This document shows positions 1 through 8,100 of a stretch of DNA of 14,080 nt, one piece after another. The notes below the pieces were generated by a model, which saw only the letters and a list, made by a program, of their open reading frames with translations, did no database searches and was not told where the DNA came from. Both the position numbers and the translations under genes were made by a program. The stretch is from UBA1732 sp045114455 (GTDB lineage: Bacteria > Verrucomicrobiota > Lentisphaeria > Victivallales > UBA1829), in NCBI GenBank assembly GCA_045114455.1, contig JBGUKN010000026.1, positions 1-14,080 of the forward strand. The letters run 5' to 3'. The number at the start of each line of letters is the position of its first letter. Positions within the stretch are counted from its first letter, which is position 1.

Positions 1-554
1 GCGCCGGTGCTGCGTGCGATGGACATCTTGTTGTCGTTCACGATCAGGATCAGCCCGCGGCAGGTCGAACGCAGGTTGTTCAGCGCCTCGAACGTGATGC
101 CGTTGGTGAGCGCGCCGTCGCCGACGACCGCGATCACGCGGTCCTCCTTCTTCAGGAGATAATCGGCGACCTCGAACCCCATGGCGGCGGAGAGCGCGGT
201 GCCGGAGTGGCCCGAGCCGAAGCAGTCGTAGGGGGATTCGTCTATCTTGGTGAAACCGCTTATGCCGTTATATTGGCGGAGGGTGTCGAACCTCGATTCG
301 CGGCCGGTCAGGATTTTGTGCGTGTACGCCTGATGGCTGACGTCCCACAGGATCTTGTCTTCGGGGGCATGGAACACCATGTGCAGTGCGATGGTGAGTT
401 CGACCGTGCCCAGGTTCGGCGCCAGATGTCCGCCGTTTTTTGAGACCACATCGATGATCCGTTCACGGATTTCCGCAGGCAGGCTGTTGAGCTCCTTGCC
501 CGTGAGCTTGCGGAGATCTTCAGGCGAATGAATGCGCGACAGAATCTTTTCCAT
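1..554 (-). CDS. dxs: 1-deoxy-D-xylulose-5-phosphate synthase, N-terminal part (runs off the window)
   Basis: Dxs condenses pyruvate and glyceraldehyde 3-phosphate, with thiamine diphosphate, to 1-deoxy-D-xylulose 5-phosphate. This is the entry step of the cytoplasmic MEP isoprenoid pathway. The window holds the first 184 codons, read on the minus strand from an ATG at 554-552; the C-terminus lies outside. Visible family motifs are WDVSHQAYTHKILTGR early on, GHSGTALSAAMGFEVA in the middle, and the thiamine-diphosphate motif GDGALTNGITFEALNN from residue 145, closed by VNDNKMSIA near residue 170. This order and the words themselves separate Dxs from transketolase. The ATG gives a normal family N-terminus (MEKILSRIHSPEDLRKL), with AGGGAAA a little upstream as a modest ribosome site. 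The gene diverges from guaA and has its own promoter. Confidence 0.95.
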   Translation of the reverse strand, partial: MEKILSRIHSPEDLRKLTGKELNSLPAEIRERIIDVVSKNGGHLAPNLGTVELTIALHMVFHAPEDKILWDVSHQAYTHKILTGRESRFDTLRQYNGISGFTKIDESPYDCFGSGHSGTALSAAMGFEVADYLLKKEDRVIAVVGDGALTNGITFEALNNLRSTCRGLILIVNDNKMSIARSTG

Positions 555-602
555 GTTTTTCGGAGGCGTTTCCCTGTGTGTCGATGAAAAAAACAATCAA
601 TT

Positions 603-631
603 AATTTATACCGGAAACGGCTTGTTTTCAA
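603..631 (-). promoter_or_regulatory. Candidate sigma-70 promoter of dxs
   Basis: On the minus strand there is TTGAAA (626-631), a 17-bp spacer and TAAATT (603-608). A TATAAA at 605-610 overlaps, with a 15-bp spacer. Predicted initiation is about 40 bases before the dxs ATG. The 555-843 interval otherwise holds only the guaA promoter and leader. Confidence 0.5.
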
Positions 632-734
632 GCGGATTTTCTGTTTTTTCCCGGGATAATCTCGGACTCTGTTCCGACGGGGAGGAGAGCGTGGAAAAAT
701 GAACGCTTCGGCGGGTTTTTTCCTGTTTTTTTTC

Positions 735-763
735 TTGATTTTTTGCGGAAAACGCAGTATAAT
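735..763 (+). promoter_or_regulatory. Sigma-70 promoter of guaA
   Basis: TTGATT (735-740), a 17-bp spacer and a perfect TATAAT (758-763). Transcription should begin near 770, which rules out the in-frame ATG at 766 as the translation start and supports the ATG at 844. The -35 lies in a T-rich tract that starts around 716. Confidence 0.8.
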
Positions 764-843
764 AATTGGATGAAAACCGATGCCGCGCGCGTGATCGCTC
801 CTCCGTGCGGCGCAACAACCTTTCCAAACAGAGGAACCCCGCT

Positions 844-1824
844 ATGGACAGCAACAAACGCCCGGACGACATGGTCCGCATCACCACGAAAGAACTCGCA
901 GACAAGTTTATCGAAGAACAAATCGCCCTCGTGCGGCAGCAGGTCGGTTCCCGCAAGGTGCTCCTGGCTCTTTCCGGCGGCGTTGACAGCTCCGTGGTGG
1001 CCGCGCTCCTGATCCGCGCGATCGGGCAGCAGCTCGTGTGCGTGCACGTGAACCACGGCCTGATGCGGAAGGGCGAAAGCGAACAGGTCATCGACGTGTT
1101 CCGCCGCCAGCTCGGCGCGAACCTGATCTACGTCGACGCCGTGGACCGGTTCCTCGACAAGCTCGCGGGCGTCTCCGATCCGGAACAGAAACGCAAGATC
1201 ATCGGCGGCGAATTCATCCGCGTGTTCGAAGAAGAGGCCCGCAAGCTCACGGACGTCGATTTCCTCGCGCAGGGCACCATCTATCCCGACATCGTGGAGA
1301 GCGTCGGCGTGAAGGCGCATCACAACGTCGGCGGCCTCCCGCCCGATCTCCATTTCGAGCTCGTCGAGCCCGTGAAGCTCCTCTTCAAGGATGAAGTCCG
1401 CGTGATCGGCGCCGCCCTCGGCCTCCCCGACTCCATGGTCAACCGCCAGCCGTTCCCGGGCCCCGGCCTCGGCGTCCGCTGCACCGGCGCGATCACCCGC
1501 GACCGCCTCGCCGCGCTCCGCGAATCCGACGCCATCCTCCGCGAGGAGTTCGACCGCGCGGGCCTCACGAAATCCGTCTGGCAGTTCTTCACCGTCGTGC
1601 CGGATTACCGTTCGACGGGCGTGCGCGATTCGAAGCGCGTGTTCGACTGGCCGGTCATCATCCGTGCGGTGAACACCCGCGACGCCATGACGGCGGTCGT
1701 ACCGGAGATCGACTGGACCGTCCTGAAGAAGATCACGGACCGCATCCTCGCCGAAGTCCCCGGCGTCTGCCGCGTGCTTTACGACCTCAGCCCGAAGGGA
1801 CCGGCCACCATCGAATGGGAGTGA
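844..1824 (+). CDS. guaA: GMP synthase, ATP-pyrophosphatase subunit without amidotransferase domain
   Basis: This enzyme adenylates XMP and aminates it to GMP, the last step of guanine nucleotide synthesis. The 326 residues contain the PP-loop SGGVDSS (residues 44-50), HVNHGLMRKGE, an HHNVGGLP segment near 158, RQPFPGPG (201-208) and the C-terminal GMPS dimerisation domain ending PATIEWE. Usual bacterial GuaA is about 510-530 residues, because a class-I glutamine amidotransferase precedes the PP-loop domain. That domain is absent here, and no coding remnant of it lies upstream. The protein therefore resembles the two-subunit form known from archaea and some anaerobic bacteria, with the glutaminase expected elsewhere or with ammonia as donor. 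The start at 844 follows GAGGAA (831-836) with 7-nt spacing and lies downstream of the predicted transcription start. The final 24 codons, including the stop, are duplicated at 4947-5019. Confidence 0.93.
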   Translation: MDSNKRPDDMVRITTKELADKFIEEQIALVRQQVGSRKVLLALSGGVDSSVVAALLIRAIGQQLVCVHVNHGLMRKGESEQVIDVFRRQLGANLIYVDAVDRFLDKLAGVSDPEQKRKIIGGEFIRVFEEEARKLTDVDFLAQGTIYPDIVESVGVKAHHNVGGLPPDLHFELVEPVKLLFKDEVRVIGAALGLPDSMVNRQPFPGPGLGVRCTGAITRDRLAALRESDAILREEFDRAGLTKSVWQFFTVVPDYRSTGVRDSKRVFDWPVIIRAVNTRDAMTAVVPEIDWTVLKKITDRILAEVPGVCRVLYDLSPKGPATIEWE

Positions 1825-1899
1825 GTTCACCTTTCATCCGCCTGAAATAACGGCAAAGATCCTTTACGGGACTGCGGTTTGCGCCGCAGTCCCGTTTTT
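1752..1899 (+). repeat. Direct repeat copy 1: guaA 3' end plus terminator
   Basis: These 148 bases cover the last guaA codons, the stop, the trailer and the complete terminator hairpin with its T tract. They recur in the same orientation at 4947-5095. By eye the only difference is one extra T in the trailer of the second copy (CACCTTTC against CACCTTTTC). Homology stops abruptly after the T tract and is weak to absent upstream of 1752. Confidence 0.95.
1866..1899 (+). terminator. Rho-independent terminator of guaA
   Basis: Perfect 12-bp stem ACGGGACTGCGG / CCGCAGTCCCGT (1866-1877 and 1884-1895), a 6-nt loop, then TTTTT. Placed 41 bases after the guaA stop. An identical hairpin is present at 5062-5095. 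Confidence 0.95.
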
Positions 1900-1941
1900 A
1901 TATGTGCCCTACAGCAGAAAAAAGTTTTGTAGGACGCTTTT

Positions 1942-4716
1942 TTATTGTTTGTGCGATGCTGCCGTTTTCCCTTTGGAGTTGGAAACAGACAAAGACAGCG
2001 TTCCGTCATCAAGATTCAGCAAGAAGTTCGTATCATTGATCTTTGTTGTTTTCCCGATAATGAAAGCGCCAAGCGGGTCTCCGTCGTTGTTTTGAACAAG
2101 AATTGCCTTATTGAAGCCTTCCGCTCCTTCCGCCAGTACGTAGGTCCCGTTAGGCGGAAGGGAATCAATTATGATGGAAAGGTTTCCTCCAGAAAGATGA
2201 TTGAATCCGCCGATGTAGGTGTCCTTATGCTCTCCGTTCAACGTGATCGTGAGCTGCGAGAAAGAATAGTCCTTCGCGAAATCCATCCTGCCGCCGCTGA
2301 TTGTGATCGGGCCGGCAAAGTCTCCCCCGTAATTCATATTAACAGTACCGTCTTCAATGATCCAGTTCCCATTGTAGAGCGAGGTCGCGGCATTGATCGT
2401 CATTGTGCCTTTTCCCTTTTTCGTGATCGTGCTTGTTCCTGCTTTTTCATCCCTGAAATTCGTGGAAAAAGAATCGTAGTCGTCGGCTTGTCTGCCCGTT
2501 CCGATTATCAGAGACCCTTTTTCCCCGATATCGAAAATGGCGGAACCATGGCAAATCGTGACAAATCCGCCGAAGCTGCCGTGATTGCCCGTATTTGAGA
2601 TGCTTTTCCCCTCGGAAACGATATAGTTCAAATGTCCGTCTTGTATCTGAATTGCACCGCCGCCCCATCTGTACCCGTCGCTGTATCCGGTGGAATTGTC
2701 TTCAAACGTCGAGTCCACTATTGTGACTTCCGAATCCTTTAATTTGAGAGCTCCGGCATATCCCGTCGCTCTATTTGAGGTAAAAGAGCAGTTCCTGACC
2801 ATCCCGATTGTCTTCTCATCGAAAAAAAGGGCGCCTCCGGCATGATAAGCCTGACCACCTCTGAACGAGCAATTGTCAATCTCAACGGTGCAGTTTTCAA
2901 AATATCCTGTTCCGCCTCCCCGTTCATGCCCCGGCGCACGGTTCCCCGAGAATGCGGAATCCTTTATGCTGACAATAGAATCTTTCAAGCTCAGTAAACC
3001 GCCATTTCCCTGAGACGTATTGTTTGTCCCTGTGAGATTCGAAATGTCGATATTCATTTTTCCGAAAACGAAGCCGCCTTTTGCATCGAAGGACTTGCCT
3101 TCTATTCTGGAGTTTTTGATCGCGATTGTCACATCGTTGCCCGTTGCCGCGTTCGTCGTGTTGAAAACAATATCCCGGCTGAACAAATTCCCCTCGGAAG
3201 TCTCAATGTGATCTATTCCTTTCACATTAAACAAGATGGTCTGGGAACCGCCAAGTTCCGCAGCGGATATCAGAGCTTCATTCAGGCTTACGACTTTATC
3301 TGAATCATTCACAATATCTTTTGCCGTTGTTACGACAAGATCCGGATTGTACCCTAGAATCTCTTCCGAACTGGTTTTTACCGTTTTGGAATCCTGTTTT
3401 GTTTGTGCCGACTGTTTCTGTTTCTCTTTGGATGAGACGGATGTGTTGGACTCCTTTTTCTTTGCCTCGGAAGCCGTTTGGGCGTTTGTTCCTGCACTTT
3501 GGTTTTTTGTTCCCGTAGTTTGAGAGGGGGGGGCGGCGGTTTGTTTTTTTGTTCCCGTAGTTGCGTTTGTTTTCGGCTCGGTAATGACAGTGGTACGCGT
3601 CTGAATCGGTTTCCCTCTGGAATCGACCACTTTCCAAATCGGACTGTTCGGATCATAGTCCGGGTAGTTTGTGTCAGTTTTATGATCAGGTAACTGTGAA
3701 GTCGTACGGAACAATGGCAGTCTTACTGGATTTTCCTTCAAAGGAGTTCCATTTGGCTTCAGTTGTTCAATAAACAGGGCTACGGCGAATCCGCCGCCCT
3801 CAACATCGGAATAAAGAATCTCTATCGGGTAAAAATGTCCTTTGGTAACATTGATCGGCATTCCTTTTGCAAGCCCGTTTATGAACAGTTTTGGGAAATA
3901 GACTTCAGGCTTTTCGGCATACCAGTTCTTTCTTTCCAAAAGGACATGCCGTATATTGCTTTGTGGTACGTCATTCGGGTTATAATCATCCGGTCCGGAG
4001 GAAAGCCGCCTGCCTGCCACCAAAGAATACAACCCGTAATCCAGAACGATCTGCTGGTCGAAGCGAACAACAAGCCCATCGTCCCCATACCCGACAAAAC
4101 GGAAGGTGCCGGTAAAAGGCGCAACGACAAAACCTGAGAAAATGCCGACCCAACCGGAGACGGAGGCTTTATCGTCTTTAAAATTTTTAATCATGTCCGT
4201 TGACGCCATGTTTCCCAAGTAAAAGTCTGAATTGTAGATGCTTATTGGATAACGATAATATTGATCGAAATCCGAATACAGAGGAAAACCCTTTGCATCT
4301 GTTCTATGTGTCCAGTTGCCGAGTACGAACTTTTTCAGGATTTGGACCAAGTCGTCAACTTCTCCTGTATGAGTAGTGCCTTTTGCGAGGAACTTAATAG
4401 GAGATTCGCCTCCATTCTTTGTACGCCGGAGGTCATAAAATACACCGGGCAGCTTATCTTCATCTTTGATTTGAACGGATTGTGTGGTCGTGCTTTTTGT
4501 CCCGCTTGTACCGGTCTTGGAGGACGCGTTTCCTCCCGTTGTCGATCGGGCGCTGGCAACAAGCAATGTTTCCGGCGGGTTGAATCCTTTGGATGAATCT
4601 GCGCCGAAGCATTTGTTCAGACCAACCTGTAACAAAAAAACGACCGTCCCGGCGAAAAAAAATAAACAAAGACGTTTGCGCCAGGAGACCAAACAAGTAT
4701 AATTAGATGAATTCAT
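1942..4716 (-). CDS. Secreted PA14 / Pmp-like beta-helix surface protein
   Basis: Secreted or cell-surface protein of 924 residues; no enzymatic function is assigned. In order: a signal peptide (residues 1-39; WRKR, then a hydrophobic stretch, likely cut after CFGA); a Ser/Thr linker; a PA14-like domain (about 90-345, core GYGDDGLVVRFD at 209-220); a low-complexity Thr/Gln/Lys/Ser linker (about 370-450); and a right-handed beta-helix region (about 455-740). The helix carries Chlamydia Pmp-style words such as FSGN, GGALFF, FTSN, FEDN and GGAIQI. An autotransporter-type repeat (GKGTMTINAATSLYNGNW, about 770) follows, then a C-terminal module (about 843-912) resembling part of the neighbouring AIDA-type protein. 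No beta-barrel or anchor is visible at the C-terminus. AAGAAGG (4723-4729) sits 6 nt before the ATG. The gene converges on guaA, is clearly AT-richer than its neighbours, and lies between guaA 3' repeats, which suggests acquisition. Confidence 0.85.
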   Translation of the reverse strand: MNSSNYTCLVSWRKRLCLFFFAGTVVFLLQVGLNKCFGADSSKGFNPPETLLVASARSTTGGNASSKTGTSGTKSTTTQSVQIKDEDKLPGVFYDLRRTKNGGESPIKFLAKGTTHTGEVDDLVQILKKFVLGNWTHRTDAKGFPLYSDFDQYYRYPISIYNSDFYLGNMASTDMIKNFKDDKASVSGWVGIFSGFVVAPFTGTFRFVGYGDDGLVVRFDQQIVLDYGLYSLVAGRRLSSGPDDYNPNDVPQSNIRHVLLERKNWYAEKPEVYFPKLFINGLAKGMPINVTKGHFYPIEILYSDVEGGGFAVALFIEQLKPNGTPLKENPVRLPLFRTTSQLPDHKTDTNYPDYDPNSPIWKVVDSRGKPIQTRTTVITEPKTNATTGTKKQTAAPPSQTTGTKNQSAGTNAQTASEAKKKESNTSVSSKEKQKQSAQTKQDSKTVKTSSEEILGYNPDLVVTTAKDIVNDSDKVVSLNEALISAAELGGSQTILFNVKGIDHIETSEGNLFSRDIVFNTTNAATGNDVTIAIKNSRIEGKSFDAKGGFVFGKMNIDISNLTGTNNTSQGNGGLLSLKDSIVSIKDSAFSGNRAPGHERGGGTGYFENCTVEIDNCSFRGGQAYHAGGALFFDEKTIGMVRNCSFTSNRATGYAGALKLKDSEVTIVDSTFEDNSTGYSDGYRWGGGAIQIQDGHLNYIVSEGKSISNTGNHGSFGGFVTICHGSAIFDIGEKGSLIIGTGRQADDYDSFSTNFRDEKAGTSTITKKGKGTMTINAATSLYNGNWIIEDGTVNMNYGGDFAGPITISGGRMDFAKDYSFSQLTITLNGEHKDTYIGGFNHLSGGNLSIIIDSLPPNGTYVLAEGAEGFNKAILVQNNDGDPLGAFIIGKTTKINDTNFLLNLDDGTLSLSVSNSKGKTAASHKQ
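3503..3562 (-). repeat. 18-bp direct repeats in the linker of the beta-helix gene
   Basis: TTTTTTGTTCCCGTAGTT occurs at 3503-3520 and again at 3545-3562, 42 bases (14 codons) apart. On the coding strand both copies encode the TTGTK words of the linker. The offset is a multiple of three, so loss or gain of one unit would keep frame. Confidence 0.85.
3526..3533 (-). repeat. C8 homopolymer tract (coding strand) in the beta-helix gene
   Basis: Eight consecutive G on the plus strand, eight C on the coding strand, around codon 395 (Ala-Ala-Pro-Pro-Ser). Both alternative frames downstream meet a stop soon, at 3378 and 3305, so a one-base slip would end the protein before the beta-helix. Confidence 0.85.
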
Positions 4717-4856
4717 TTAAGACCTTCTTTCCTGCGAAGAAGTGTTTGACAAGTTCCGCAACCCAAAAAGAAACCGGGGTTCACTCTTTTTGAACAATCC
4801 GATAAAATGAGCTTGAATAACGAGGGTTCTGCAAAGAGTTCCTGCTTCCAAACAAT

Positions 4857-4884
4857 AATTTACACCCTGTCAAGGGAAAATCAA
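4857..4884 (-). promoter_or_regulatory. Possible promoter of the beta-helix gene
   Basis: On the minus strand there is TTGATT (4879-4884), a 16-bp spacer and TAAATT (4857-4862), which predicts a leader of about 135 bases. A TTGACA also lies in the spacer but has no good -10. The rest of the 4717-4946 gap shows no gene. Confidence 0.35.
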
Positions 4885-4946
4885 GCTTTTTTCCTCTTTT
4901 TATAAATCTTTGTGAGATATAAAGGCGGACTTGTTCATGTCCTGGT

Positions 4947-5019
4947 CGAAGTCCCCGGCGTCTGCCGCGTGCTTTACGACCTCAGCCCGAAGGGACCGGC
5001 CACCATCGAATGGGAGTGA
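4947..5019 (+). pseudogene. guaA 3'-end remnant (last 24 codons including the stop)
   Basis: In-frame duplicate of the C-terminal end of GMP synthase, reading EVPGVCRVLYDLSPKG and on to TIEWE and a stop. It is identical to 1752-1824 over this stretch. Reading upstream in the same frame gives unrelated codons and a stop at 4903-4905, so it is not a functional gene. It is the coding part of direct repeat copy 2. Confidence 0.9.
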
Positions 5020-5061
5020 GTTCACCTTTTCATCCGCCTGAAATAACGGCAAAGATCCTTT

Positions 5062-5095
5062 ACGGGACTGCGGTTTGCGCCGCAGTCCCGTTTTT
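5062..5095 (+). terminator. Duplicated guaA terminator
   Basis: Same 12-bp stem, 6-nt loop and T5 as at 1866-1899. It now ends no full-length plus-strand gene and sits just 4 bases before the next -35, so it would insulate the downstream promoter from read-through. Confidence 0.9.
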
Positions 5096-5099
5096 CGTC

Positions 5100-5128
5100 T
5101 TGACATCGTTTCCCTTTCGTGCTATATT
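5100..5128 (+). promoter_or_regulatory. Strong sigma-70 promoter of the AIDA-type gene
   Basis: Consensus TTGACA (5100-5105), a 17-bp spacer and TATATT (5123-5128). Initiation near 5135 gives a short leader with AAAGGGG (5157-5163) placed 6 nt before the ATG at 5170. Confidence 0.85.
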
Positions 5129-5169
5129 TTATAAGATTATACATGAAAAGAAATTGAAAGGGGTTTCCC

Positions 5170-8100
5170 ATGGCATATTATCAGGTCGAATATCCTTGGA
5201 CGGGTGAATTCACCAGCGGCGAATCCGCTGTCTTTTTCTCTGGCGGCGTCGCCTCGAAATGCAAAGTCTCCAACGGGGCGGTCGTCAGCATCGGTTTGTA
5301 CGGTGCGGCCAGCGGGACGTCCGTTTTCAGCGGCGGGAAGATGTTCTTCTTTTCCGGCTGTTACTCCGGCGATGTGAATACCGTGCTTTCCGGCGGCGTC
5401 CTGGGAATCACATGCGGTGCCACCGTCAAGAGCGCCGTGGCCAATAACGGGGCGATCCTGAAACTTGCCATGACCGGCAATTATTTCGGACGCCAGACCA
5501 CGTTCAACATCACTTCCAACGGGGTCGCCATCAAAAACACCGACAACACCTCCGGTTTTACCGGCTGGGACATGAAAACGTCCGGATGCGAACTCGAGAT
5601 ATTCGATTATGCGTCCGCCGCAAGCGTGAAGGTGTCCAGCGGATGCAGTCTGACCGTCGGCTCCAGGGCTCCGTACGGGGCGGGCGCGGTCGGACAGATC
5701 GACGTCTATAACGGCGGCGTGGCTAACCTGTTCAAAGCGGATGGCGTCGGTCTTGCCACCGTTCACTCCGGCGGGACCATGTATCTCGGCGACTACTCGG
5801 AAAATACCACGGTCATGGAGAACGGCGGATACCTGCGCATCTACGATGACCGCGTCCTGCATGCGGATAAGTATTACGACCCGAACGTCAAGATCAAACC
5901 GAATACGTTCAAGGACCTCGTTCTCAGCGGTTACGGACAGGACGCCACGGCGCATTCCGGCACGGTGGCCTCCCATACGACGCTGAAAGACAGCGCGTAT
6001 CTGGAAGTGTTCAGCGGAGGCAGGGCCGTCAACACCATAGTGTCCGGCGGCTTTCTCACGGTTCGTTCCGGCGGCATCGCCAGCGATGTTTCATTGGAAA
6101 CAACCAAAGGTCTAATCCGTGTTTCCAGCGGCGGCAAGGTCACCGGCAAGATCACCCTTAACGGCGGGACCATGACAGTCGACGAGGGCGGCATGATTGA
6201 CTTCGACATCTCCAAGCTCTCGCCGAACAACTCCGTCCTGTTTACCGGTTACAGCAAGATCCCGGTCAACGTCGGCAAGCCGTCTCTCGTCCTTACCGTT
6301 TCCGGGATGCAGCAGACGAAGGGGACATACCGCCTCGCCTCCGAAGCATGGCAGATTTCAGACAAGGAGACCGACGGCGAGAAGACGCTGAGCATCTACG
6401 ATGCGTCCGGCACGAAACTCGGCGCGGTCCTGCTCGGAAAAAAGACCCTGGTCGGCGACCGGACATATGCCCTGAACCTCAGCAGCGCGGGCGACCTGAC
6501 CCTCACCGTCGCAGCATACGTCGATGGCGAAGATATCTGGAGCGACAAGCGGGGAGATCCCGACGAAGGGTGGAACAACTGGCTGTACGAGAAAAAGTAC
6601 AGAGAGCTGAATCCGGAGGCCGGAAGATTCATCTCGAAGGCCGTGGCGCCTTCCGCGTCCCCCACGGAGATCCTCTTCGACACCGCGCTGGCAAAGACGG
6701 TCGACAAGGTCGTCTACAAAAATTATGTCGGGGAGGGCGATGGAAAGGACTTCGCGAAGATCACACTGAAGAATGCCGCGAGACTGTGCTTCAACGTTTC
6801 GGCATCCGGCGCGGCGAAGTTCACGATCTGGAAACTCGTCCCGGGAAAGGACGACGCATACACGATGACGGCCGTCCAGTCTGTCTCCGCGAAGAAAGCC
6901 TCTAAGAAGGGCGGATATGCGGCGACGCTGGTGACGTCTCCGCTGGAGTCCGGCGAATACTATGTCTCCGTGGAGACAAGCGCGAAAAAAGGAAAACGGT
7001 CGTATTACAACGTGTCCGTCGATCAGGACAGGAGCCGATTCTACCCGAAGGGCAATAACTCCGACGACTGGGGCGACCTCAAGGACAACGGCGCCGCGGG
7101 CAAGGTCGACACCAAGACCGCCGGCACGCTGAAGTCCGGCAAGACCAAGGTCGTGAGCGGCGGCTGGGTCGGATGCGGCGATGCGGTCGACTACATGAAG
7201 TTCCATCTGGACACCGCGGCGAAACTGGTCTTCCAGGTGAAAGCCGGGGACGCCTCGAGCTTTGCGGTTTACAAACTGAACGGCCCGAACAAGAAGGAGC
7301 AGTATTCCCTGAATTCGCTTCTGTCGGCGTCGCTTTCCAAAAACAGTCTGTACGGCGAAGAGGGCGAACCGGCGTATCAGAAGACGACAAAGGCGATCCT
7401 GCTGGAAAAAGGCGATTACTATCTCTGCGTGAAGTCATCCAATGCGAAAAAGGACGGGGACGCCGACTACGATATCCTGCTGGACTCGGCCTCCATTTTC
7501 TACGACAAGATCGACGACGGCAAAAACAATGTCCTGGTCGAGAAGAAAAAACTGGTCGGCGTCTGCGAAACGATCTCGCTAGGGTTGAGCTCAAAAGCCG
7601 TTCAGATGGACAAGGTCGCGGTCAATTACGGCAAATGGAAGAACTTCGTCGGGCACAACGACGACACGGATTATGCGAAGATCACGCTGACGCAGGACGT
7701 GAACGCGTGTTTCATGATCGAGGCCAACGATGCCGCAAAGTTCACGGTCTGCAAGCTTGTCGGAAAGACGGACGGCAAGTATTCTCTGAAGGCGATTACG
7801 TCGAAGTCGCTCAAGAAGGGAAGCGACGGTGTCTACACGGCGACGGTCAAGAGCAAGCTCAAAAAGGACGACGTGCTCTATGTCTGCATGAAGTCCACCA
7901 ATGCGAAGAAGGGCGGCAACGCCTATTACAACGTGACGTACGAATCCATCGCCCAGGACAAGGCCGTACTCTCCGGTCAGGAGGAGGCGAACGGCTGGGG
8001 CGATATGGAAAAAGTCGAGGCGGTCCCCGTCTGGACGAATGGGGACGTCCTTGCGGATTCCGGGTTCGTATCGCTCTCCGGCGCGGATTTCGCGGACCTG

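Larger units (their letters stand above)
4947..5095 (+). repeat. Direct repeat copy 2: guaA 3' end plus terminator
   Basis: A 149-base match to 1752-1899, differing by one inserted T. The repeat start points are 3195 bases apart and bracket the whole beta-helix gene with its leader. Immediately after the T tract comes the promoter of the AIDA-type gene, so the original order may have been guaA, terminator, AIDA-type gene. Confidence 0.95.

Noticed and set aside
766..843. Earlier in-frame ATG for guaA
   Set aside because: It lies at or before the predicted transcription start and has no ribosome site; ATG 844 has GAGGAA at 7 nt.
628..1830. 400-codon open frame on the minus strand
   Set aside because: Antisense to guaA, whose motifs and ribosome site are clear; the translated composition (Asp/Glu/Ala/His-rich) is a shadow pattern.
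1908..1942. Second hairpin CCTACA/TGTAGG followed by a T run after guaA
   Set aside because: Only a 6-bp stem with a 14-nt loop; it comes after a much stronger terminator and overlaps the end of the minus-strand gene.
4900..5106. Minus-strand small frame sharing a peptide with another at 1827-2012
   Set aside because: The shared peptide arises only because both are antisense to the two copies of the guaA 3' repeat; neither has a ribosome site.
5200..6200. Possible short tandem DNA repeats or a CRISPR-like array
   Set aside because: The periodicity is at protein level (AIDA-type repeats) with degenerate DNA; there are no identical spaced repeats.
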